Assembly: GCA_027348755.1 (NCBI GenBank)
Contig: DAIEOU010000021.1
Span: 1 to 7,016, forward strand
Origin: an archaeon
GTDB lineage: Archaea > Nanobdellota > Nanobdellia > Pacearchaeales > GW2011-AR1
Direction of reading: 5' to 3'
DNA: 7,016 nucleotides
Under the pieces are notes generated by a model. That model was given only the letters and a program-made list of their open reading frames with translations, had not been told where the DNA came from and made no database searches. Position 1 is the stretch's first letter, and each line of letters begins with the position of its first letter. Positions 1 through 4,856 of this stretch are shown piece by piece. A program made the translations under genes and the position numbers.

Positions 1-25
1 ATATATTCAGCTGCAAACTACCTTT

Positions 26-33
26 TTTATATA
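26..33 (+). promoter_or_regulatory. Candidate TATA box for rpiB-rpe operon
   Basis: TTTATATA follows a T-rich stretch about 60 bases upstream of the rpiB ATG. With the usual archaeal spacing of about 25 bases, transcription would begin near base 55 and give a leader of roughly 35 nt carrying the Shine-Dalgarno motif at 83-88. A second TATA-like element, CTTTTAAA at 54-61, is closer to the start and would give a leader of only about 8 nt. The sequence alone does not decide between them. Confidence 0.45.
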
Positions 34-42
34 TTATCGTGG

Positions 43-66
43 CAGAGTGAAGGCTTTTAAACTCTG
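43..66. repeat. Inverted repeat CAGAGT-N12-ACTCTG upstream of rpiB
   Basis: Perfect 6-bp inverted arms at 43-48 and 61-66 are separated by 12 bases. The spacer holds most of the alternative TATA-like element CTTTTAAA (54-61). The placement resembles a dyad operator that a regulator could use to block promoter access, or a hairpin near the 5' end of the leader. A 6-bp dyad can arise by chance, so the regulatory role is inference. Confidence 0.35.
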
Positions 67-82
67 AATTACTTTTTTTGAA

Positions 83-88
83 GAGGTG
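83..88 (+). promoter_or_regulatory. Shine-Dalgarno motif of rpiB
   Basis: GAGGTG (continuing as GAGGTGA) lies immediately upstream of the ATG at 91 and is complementary to the 3' end of archaeal and bacterial 16S rRNA. It is the clearest ribosome binding site in the window and fixes the rpiB start. Most other genes here have a TATA box so near the start that little room is left for a leader. Confidence 0.65.
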
Positions 89-90
89 AA

Positions 91-534
91 ATGAAAGTAT
101 ATATTGGTTCTGATCACGCAGGTTTCAAGTTTAAGTCGAATTTTAAGGATTGGCTTGCGAGGCAGGAGATATCATTTGAGGATTTAGGTCCGGATGAATT
201 CAAGGATGGAGATGATTATCCAGACTATGCCTTTAAAGTTGCAGAGAAGGTAGTCTCTGATAAAGGTTCTTTGGGGATATTACTTTGTGGGAGCGGAGCA
301 GGTATGGCAATTGCAGCGAATAAAGTTAAAGGGGCAAGGGCAGTTTTAGCGGCAGACGTTTCTACGGCAATTGCATCTAGAAGTGATGATGATACAAACA
401 TTCTGTGCTTAAGGTCTCGCAGGACAAGTTTCAGGAAGGCTTCAAAGATAACATCTGCCTGGTTCAAAGCAAGATTCAAGAATCATTCTCCTTACACTCG
501 ACGTGTGAGTAAGATTGAACAGTATGAAAACTGA
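91..534 (+). CDS. rpiB: Ribose-5-phosphate isomerase B (RpiB/LacAB family)
   Basis: Interconverts ribose 5-phosphate and ribulose 5-phosphate in the non-oxidative pentose phosphate pathway; cytosolic. The 147-residue length is normal for the family. Visible motifs are GSDHAG (6-11), DYPDYA (42-47) and the active-site block CGSGAGMAIAANK (66-78), with Cys66 matching the E. coli RpiB catalytic cysteine, then SRSDDDTNIL (96-105) and a C-terminal phosphate-site region ending RRV (137-139). Oddities: the residue aligning with the ring-opening His99 of E. coli RpiB is Asp99, and the usual R-H of the C-terminal RHxxRRV motif reads P134-Y135. The start at 91 has a strong Shine-Dalgarno motif. The 3' end overlaps rpe by 11 bases. 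Family is certain; exact sugar phosphate is less so, since relatives act on allose 6-phosphate or galactose 6-phosphate. Confidence 0.92.
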   Translation: MKVYIGSDHAGFKFKSNFKDWLARQEISFEDLGPDEFKDGDDYPDYAFKVAEKVVSDKGSLGILLCGSGAGMAIAANKVKGARAVLAADVSTAIASRSDDDTNILCLRSRRTSFRKASKITSAWFKARFKNHSPYTRRVSKIEQYEN

Positions 535-1147
535 AATAATCCCAAGTGTTTTTGCAACAACCCTTGAGGGATTTGACGTGAGGTTTAGACTTGCACGAAA
601 GCTGCATAATAAGATTCATGTTGACATAATGGATGGATTTTTTGTTGAATCAGAGAGTCCGGGGATATCGTTGCTTCCTAATTTTAAAGGAGCACAAGTG
701 CATTTGATGGTTGATAGTCCAGAAGATTATATTAAATATGCTTCTCAAAAAAAAGCAAAATCAGTCATTTTTCATATTGAAACTTCTGGGAAAAATGCAG
801 AGGGTCTGATAAAGCTTGCACACAAACTTAAGATGAAAGCATTCATAGCAATAAATCCTGAAACTTCAATAGGCAGACTCAAGAATTTAACAGATAAGGC
901 TGACGGATTTCTCATAATGGGTGTGCATCCTGGAAAAGAAAAACAAAGTATTGATAGAAAAATATTTGAGAGAATTAAATTCACTAGGAATATTACAAAT
1001 AAACCTATAATGGTTGACGGTGGAGTCAAGCTTGGAAATATAAAAAAATTATCTTCAGCAGGCGCAAATGTAATAATATCTGGATCTTACATATTCAATT
1101 CAAAAAATCCAAAGACGGCTTATTCTTTACTGTTGAAGTCAATTTAA
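524..1147 (+). CDS. rpe: Ribulose-phosphate 3-epimerase
   Basis: Interconverts ribulose 5-phosphate and xylulose 5-phosphate, supplying the transketolase donor; a metal-dependent TIM barrel. Counting from ATG 524 (207 residues, slightly shorter than the usual ~220) I see IIPSVFA (5-11), HVDIMDG (32-38), HLMV (60-63), FHIE (83-86), MGVHPG (132-137), VDGG (164-167) and ISGSYIF (185-191). Expected metal ligands His32, Asp34, His60 and Asp165 are all present. The phosphate-loop segment that normally reads NPGFGGQ is HPGKEKQ, an unusual change. An in-frame TTG at 515 would add three residues; I prefer ATG 524, which puts the N-terminus where known epimerases start. The 11-bp overlap with rpiB implies co-transcription and translational coupling. 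Confidence 0.9.
   Translation: MKTEIIPSVFATTLEGFDVRFRLARKLHNKIHVDIMDGFFVESESPGISLLPNFKGAQVHLMVDSPEDYIKYASQKKAKSVIFHIETSGKNAEGLIKLAHKLKMKAFIAINPETSIGRLKNLTDKADGFLIMGVHPGKEKQSIDRKIFERIKFTRNITNKPIMVDGGVKLGNIKKLSSAGANVIISGSYIFNSKNPKTAYSLLLKSI
1102..1107 (-). terminator. Candidate T-tract terminator of gap-pgk
   Basis: Read on the minus strand this is TTTTTT, about 47 nt past the pgk stop and inside the rpe coding region. Euryarchaeal-type RNA polymerases commonly terminate on such non-template T-runs without a hairpin. Assignment rests on position and composition only. Confidence 0.3.
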
Positions 1148-1153
1148 CCAGTT

Positions 1154-2347
1154 TTATCTTAGCGCTTCAATTCCAGGAAGTTTTTTGCCAGAGAGGTATG
1201 CTATCAAGGCTCCACCTGATGTGCTTATGTGTGAGAAATTATTCTTTATTCTGTATTTTTGCATTGTCGTAGTTAAATGACCTCCACCTAGAATGCTTGT
1301 CACATTTCGGTTATTGGCCCTTAAAGATACTGTTTTAAGAATCTCAACTGTAGCTTTACTAAACAGTTTATTCTCTGAATAGCCTAAAGGACCCTTCATA
1401 AATATGAAATCGGCTTTTTTTATCTTCGATTTAAATTCTAATATGCTTTCTTCTCCAAGGTCCCATATCTTTTCTTTGAATGGAGCAGAGAGTATTGACT
1501 TTTCTGTTCTATTCTTTGTTTTTTCTACGTCCTTTTTTCCAAGTGCGAAATCTATTGGGAGTATTATCTGAGAGGTATATTTTTCAACTATTTTTTTAAG
1601 CTCCGGAATTAGTTCATAGAATCTATTTTTGTTAAGCCAGATGTTTTCATATCCGAGGTTTTCTCCTTTAGATACGAGAAGTATATTTGCAAGTATCCCT
1701 GAAGCAAGAACGCTTGCATCTTTATTTTTGAGATTGTCAAACAATGGAATATAATCTTTCACTTTTGCACCCCCTATTAAAAATACTGACCGCCCGTTTT
1801 TTATCTTGAACTTTCTAAGTGCATCTATCTCCTTTGATAGATTTATTCCCACGTATCCAGGTATTATCTTAGGAGGAATCATAATACTTGCCTGTTCTCT
1901 GTGTGAAACTGAGAAAGCATCATTTACATAAATGTCAAATTTTTTTGAAAGCTGATTGAATCTCCCCCCAGAAGAATCGAACTCGTCTTTGTATTCTCTT
2001 ACATTCTCAAGAAGTATTGCTTCACCTTCTTTCAATGCCTCTATTGAAGACGCGGCTTTATGTCCGAAAAGATCAGGTACGTATTTTATCCTCTTCATTA
2101 AATGTCTTGATAATATTTTAGCATGCTGCTCAAGCTCTGTAAAATCTCTATCTCCCTTTCTTCCTTGATGGGCAAGTATTGCAAGCTTAGCCTTTTTATT
2201 AAGAAGATATTTTATTGATTCTGCAGCCTCATCAAAACGTGCATTGTCAACAACTTTTCCTTCAACTACGGGAGAGTTTATGTCGATTCTTAAAAGAACA
2301 AGTTTACCTTTCAATTTTATAGAATCAATCTTTCTTGGGTATTTCAT
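1154..2347 (-). CDS. pgk: Phosphoglycerate kinase, archaeal type
   Basis: Reversibly converts 1,3-bisphosphoglycerate and ADP to 3-phosphoglycerate and ATP; cytosolic, two-domain kinase. The 397 residues fit a full-length enzyme. N-domain substrate motifs: LRIDINSP (19-26), AHQGR (59-63), LLENVR (112-117) and VNDAFSVSHR (141-150). C-domain nucleotide motifs: GGAKVKDYI (192-200), KGPLGYSE (318-325) and GGGHLTT (354-360), with the closing STSGGA near 375-380. The stretch from AHQGR to FTELEQHA is typical of archaeal PGKs, unlike the more bacterial-type partner gap. Its ATG overlaps the gap stop as ATGA, a sign of translational coupling, so it is the second gene of a gap-pgk operon. Its end lies 6 bp from the convergent rpe stop. 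I see no missing key residue. Confidence 0.96.
   Translation of the reverse strand: MKYPRKIDSIKLKGKLVLLRIDINSPVVEGKVVDNARFDEAAESIKYLLNKKAKLAILAHQGRKGDRDFTELEQHAKILSRHLMKRIKYVPDLFGHKAASSIEALKEGEAILLENVREYKDEFDSSGGRFNQLSKKFDIYVNDAFSVSHREQASIMIPPKIIPGYVGINLSKEIDALRKFKIKNGRSVFLIGGAKVKDYIPLFDNLKNKDASVLASGILANILLVSKGENLGYENIWLNKNRFYELIPELKKIVEKYTSQIILPIDFALGKKDVEKTKNRTEKSILSAPFKEKIWDLGEESILEFKSKIKKADFIFMKGPLGYSENKLFSKATVEILKTVSLRANNRNVTSILGGGHLTTTMQKYRIKNNFSHISTSGGALIAYLSGKKLPGIEALR
1181..1186 (+). terminator. Candidate T-tract terminator of rpiB-rpe
   Basis: TTTTTT lies 34 nt past the rpe stop, within the 3' end of the oppositely oriented pgk. The 6-bp gap between the two stops leaves no room for a separate terminator, so transcripts must end inside the neighbouring gene. 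Support is compositional only. Confidence 0.3.
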
Positions 2348-3330
2348 CTCTTTGATATCTCAAATGTTATATCTGCAAGCCTGTTTGCGTATCCCCATTC
2401 GTTGTCATACCATCCGGCAACAGATACTAGACCTGCTGTAGCATATGTAAGAGTAGAATCGAATATGCATGAATTTGGATTGTCTATTATATCTGATGAA
2501 ACTATTGCGTCTCCAGAATATTCAACTATTCCTTTGTATTTGCTTGATGCCATCTTCTTGAATAGTGCGTTAATCTCATCTTTTGAAGGATTTTTCTTAA
2601 GTTTTACAACTAGAGTTGATATAGAACCATCTGCTACTGGGACTCTAAGGGCATATCCATCTAGTTTTCCTTTTAACTCTGGGACTGCTTCAACTACTGA
2701 TATAGATGCTCCCGAAGTAGACGGCTCAATGTTTTCTGCTGCAGCTCGGCCTCTTCTTGGGTCTTTATCGCTATATGCATCTATAAGCCTTTGAGTTGAG
2801 GTGTAAGCATGAGTTGTTACAAAACTTGCTGCTTCTATTTTGTAAGCATCATTTAGAATCTTGACCATGGGAGTTACGCAGTTAGTTGTGCAGCTTCCTG
2901 CAGATATTATTTTTGCTTTCTTGTCTAGCTTGTTTATACCGTAAACGTAAGTGCAATCTTGTCCTTTTGCGGGGGCAGAGATAAGAACCATTTTCGCTCC
3001 TGCTTGAATGTGTTTCTCAGCATCTTCTCTATGTGTAAACAAGCCAGTGCATTCAACAACAAGGTCTATCTTTTCTGCTTTCCAAGGAAGCAAAGAAGGG
3101 TCTTTTGTGTGGTAAACTTTTATCTTCTTATTTCCGAATTTTATGTAATCTTTTCCATAGGTTACATTCGCCTTTGGAGCTTCATGAACTGAGTCGTATT
3201 TTAGGGTATAAACCATCGACTCTATATCTGCAATATTGTTTATTACAAAATCTCCTTTAAACCCTTTCTTCATACATGCAAGAAAGAACTCTTTTCCTAT
3301 TCTACCAAAACCGTTTATTGCTACCCTCAT
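2344..3330 (-). CDS. gap: Glyceraldehyde-3-phosphate dehydrogenase, class I
   Basis: Catalyses phosphorylating oxidation of glyceraldehyde 3-phosphate, or the reverse in gluconeogenesis. The 328 residues are typical of class I enzymes: GFGRIG dinucleotide loop (7-12), KYDSVHE (44-50), catalytic SAGSCTTNC with Cys147, TTHAYT with His174, LRVP (228-231) and the terminal WYDNEWGYANR (307-317). Archaea usually carry class II GAPDH, so this form suggests acquisition or an unusual lineage. The residue that fixes NAD preference (Asp in the usual IND motif) is Asn32, and the region normally reading DGPHKD is DAYSDKD (184-190), which hints at NADP use or relaxed cofactor choice. First gene of the gap-pgk operon, with a TATA box about 27 bases before ATG 3330, so the mRNA is probably leaderless. 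Confidence 0.95.
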   Translation of the reverse strand: MRVAINGFGRIGKEFFLACMKKGFKGDFVINNIADIESMVYTLKYDSVHEAPKANVTYGKDYIKFGNKKIKVYHTKDPSLLPWKAEKIDLVVECTGLFTHREDAEKHIQAGAKMVLISAPAKGQDCTYVYGINKLDKKAKIISAGSCTTNCVTPMVKILNDAYKIEAASFVTTHAYTSTQRLIDAYSDKDPRRGRAAAENIEPSTSGASISVVEAVPELKGKLDGYALRVPVADGSISTLVVKLKKNPSKDEINALFKKMASSKYKGIVEYSGDAIVSSDIIDNPNSCIFDSTLTYATAGLVSVAGWYDNEWGYANRLADITFEISKR

Positions 3331-3353
3331 TTTTAGTATTCTCGTTTAAGAGA

Positions 3354-3361
3354 TATATAAA
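3354..3361 (-). promoter_or_regulatory. TATA box of gap-pgk
   Basis: On the minus strand this reads TTTATATA, centred about 27 bases upstream of the gap ATG. That spacing places transcription initiation at or within a few bases of the start codon, i.e. a leaderless mRNA. It sits in the 44-bp gap between the small upstream gene and gap, so the operon has its own promoter. Confidence 0.65.
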
Positions 3362-3369
3362 TTTATCAT

Positions 3370-3386
3370 TCTCTTTAGAAAAGAGA
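3370..3386. repeat. Perfect 7-bp inverted repeat across the end of the small gene
   Basis: TCTCTTT and AAAGAGA are separated by a 3-base loop. The element covers the stop codon of the small minus-strand gene and ends 9 bases upstream (gap orientation) of the gap TATA box. It could be a weak hairpin at the 3' end of the upstream transcript or a dyad protein-binding site for gap-pgk. Function is inference. Confidence 0.35.
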
Positions 3387-3707
3387 CTCTATTCTTCTTT
3401 CAGCTTCTGCATATCTTATTTTTGCAAGGTCTATGGATCTTCTATCTCTGTCATCTTCAGTTATATCGTATGAAATTGCTATCCTCAATATACATCCCAG
3501 TTGAGTAATTCTATTTGTAAATGTCTTCCAAGTTACGTAACTATCATGTTTCAATGCACTATATACTCCCTTCTCTAATAATATGTTTGACAGCTTATCA
3601 ACGTGCCTTGAAGTTCTTGGGAGAATTTTTTCAATGAAACTATCATAAATACTATTTTCAGGAAAATTAAAATCTTTTTTATTAGACTCATAAGACATAG
3701 ATTCCAT
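3375..3707 (-). CDS. Small hypothetical protein (110 aa)
   Basis: I do not recognise this protein. It is 110 residues, soluble in character, with no signal peptide or membrane segment and nearly balanced acidic and basic residues. The middle (about 36-80) looks folded, with hydrophobic spacing and one tryptophan (W60). The last 25-30 residues are highly charged (DDRDRR near 85-90, then alternating charged and hydrophobic residues to the C-terminus), which suggests an amphipathic helix. A TATA-like AATATTTAAA about 28 bases upstream of ATG 3707 supports that start as leaderless; Met4 (3698) is an alternative. It is divergent from the IMPDH-like gene and lies upstream of gap in the same direction, 44 bp away. 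Real gene likely because the gap is otherwise empty and the promoter fits. Confidence 0.7.
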   Translation of the reverse strand: MESMSYESNKKDFNFPENSIYDSFIEKILPRTSRHVDKLSNILLEKGVYSALKHDSYVTWKTFTNRITQLGCILRIAISYDITEDDRDRRSIDLAKIRYAEAERRIESLF

Positions 3708-3730
3708 GCTTTTTGTATGCCTGATTTTGT

Positions 3731-3740
3731 TTTAAATATT
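3731..3740 (-). promoter_or_regulatory. TATA box of the small hypothetical gene
   Basis: On the minus strand the sequence is AATATTTAAA, centred about 28 bases before ATG 3707, the spacing expected for a leaderless archaeal transcript. It shares the 84-bp intergenic region with the oppositely directed TATA box at 3756-3763. Confidence 0.5.
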
Positions 3741-3755
3741 ATTGTCCTGATGCGG

Positions 3756-3763
3756 TATATATT
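3756..3763 (+). promoter_or_regulatory. TATA box of the IMPDH-like gene
   Basis: TATATATT, followed by TAAA, is centred about 32 bases before ATG 3792. The predicted transcription start near 3785 gives a leader of only a few bases and makes ATG 3717 and ATG 3780 unlikely starts, because both would precede the transcript's 5' end. Confidence 0.6.
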
Positions 3764-3791
3764 TAAACACGGCCAATGTATGAGACAAGGC

Positions 3792-4856
3792 ATGGCTAGG
3801 ATTATTGGAAAAGGTCTGGCTTATGATGATGTTCTTATAACTCCCAAGTATAATAAAGTTAGATCGCGAAAGGACGTTGCTTTTAGAACACGTGTTACTA
3901 GAAACTATTTCATAGACATTCCTTTGATTGCAGCTAATATGGACACTGTATGCGAAAGTTGCATGGCAATATCAATTGGAAAACTTGGAGGGCTTGGTGT
4001 TATACACAGATTCATGAGTGTTGAAGATCAGGCAAAAGAGGTTGCAAAGGTAAAGAAAGAGGGAATTTTATGTGCGGCTGCCGTGGGAGTGAAAGATTAT
4101 GAAAGCCGTGTTAAAGCGTTAGTTTCAGCTGGTGTAGATATACTTGTTCTAGATGTTGCACATGGACATTCAAAACTTGTTGGAAGCGTTCTTGAATGGA
4201 TAAAGAAAAACTTTAAAGTTGATGTAATGGCTGGAAACATAGCCACAAAGGATGCTGCAGATTATTTCATATCTAAAGGAGCTGATGCAATAAAAGTTGG
4301 AATAGGACCCGGCTCTCTATGCACCACAAGGCTCATGACTGGTGCTGGAGTCCCTCAAATAACTGCTGTAATGGATGCGTATGAAGCTACTCAAGGAAGG
4401 ATACCTATATGTGCAGATGGAAGTATAAAACAGCCCGGAGATGTTGTAAAAGCAATAGGGGCTGGAGCAGATAGCGTTATGCTTGGCAGTGTTTTTTCAG
4501 GAACTGATGAGGCTCCTGGCGAAATAATAATAAAAAATGGTAGGAAATACAAAAAATTTAGAGGTATGGCAAGCTATGAGGCTGCTCTTAGAAAGCAGGA
4601 GATAGATGGGAAAAAGGAAGAAATAATAAGTGTAGAAGGAGAATCTACTTTTGTTGAATGCAAAGGTCCTGTTGGAGATATAGTGAAAAAATTCCTTGGC
4701 GGCTTAGCATCTGGGATGACATATCTTGGAGCTGATAGCATAGATAAGATGAGAGGAAAGGCAGATTTTATAGAGATTACGCAGTCTGGAATGAATGAAA
4801 GCATGCCGCATCTTATTGCAGGAAAGAATAAAGAAGATATAAAAAATTCTAATTGA
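3792..4856 (+). CDS. guaB: IMP dehydrogenase/GMP reductase family protein without CBS domains
   Basis: TIM-barrel purine nucleotide oxidoreductase: IMPDH makes XMP from IMP with NAD; GMP reductase runs GMP to IMP with NADPH. From ATG 3792 it has 354 residues: KGLAYDDV (7-14), ANMDTVCE (48-55), GVIHRFMS (69-76), DVAHGH (121-126), the catalytic loop [11 protein letters not shown] (170-180) with Cys177 and Thr179, ADGS (208-211), GTDEAPGE (237-244) and a C-terminal [11 protein letters not shown] (303-313). The CBS pair normally inserted after the HRFMS segment is absent, with barrel resuming by residue 92. GTDEAPGE and MDTVCE favour IMPDH, but the Arg-Tyr dyad of the IMPDH flap is not visible between 262 and 290, and lack of CBS is typical of GMP reductase. 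Longer starts (3717, 3780) conflict with the TATA box. Ends 8 bp inside the convergent tkt. Confidence 0.85.
   Translation: MARIIGKGLAYDDVLITPKYNKVRSRKDVAFRTRVTRNYFIDIPLIAANMDTVCESCMAISIGKLGGLGVIHRFMSVEDQAKEVAKVKKEGILCAAAVGVKDYESRVKALVSAGVDILVLDVAHGHSKLVGSVLEWIKKNFKVDVMAGNIATKDAADYFISKGADAIKVGIGPGSLCTTRLMTGAGVPQITAVMDAYEATQGRIPICADGSIKQPGDVVKAIGAGADSVMLGSVFSGTDEAPGEIIIKNGRKYKKFRGMASYEAALRKQEIDGKKEEIISVEGESTFVECKGPVGDIVKKFLGGLASGMTYLGADSIDKMRGKADFIEITQSGMNESMPHLIAGKNKEDIKNSN
4841..4846 (-). terminator. Candidate T-tract terminator of tkt
   Basis: Minus-strand TTTTTT begins 3 nt past the tkt stop codon and lies in the last codons of the convergent IMPDH-like gene, where it encodes lysine on the other strand. 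Compositional evidence only. Confidence 0.4.

Noticed and set aside
1..90. tRNA, riboswitch or small RNA in the rpiB upstream region
   Set aside because: There is no cloverleaf or recognisable aptamer core; only promoter-like A/T elements, a short dyad and a Shine-Dalgarno motif are visible.
2402..2794. 130-codon plus-strand open frame antisense to gap
   Set aside because: It lies entirely opposite the well-supported gap gene, its protein is low-complexity and serine-rich with no recognisable motif, and it has no plausible promoter or ribosome site.
3717..3791. N-terminal extension of the IMPDH-like protein from ATG 3717 (or ATG 3780)
   Set aside because: The extension covers the TATA box at 3756-3763 and has no family similarity; known family members begin at the IIGKGLxYDDV segment encoded from 3792.
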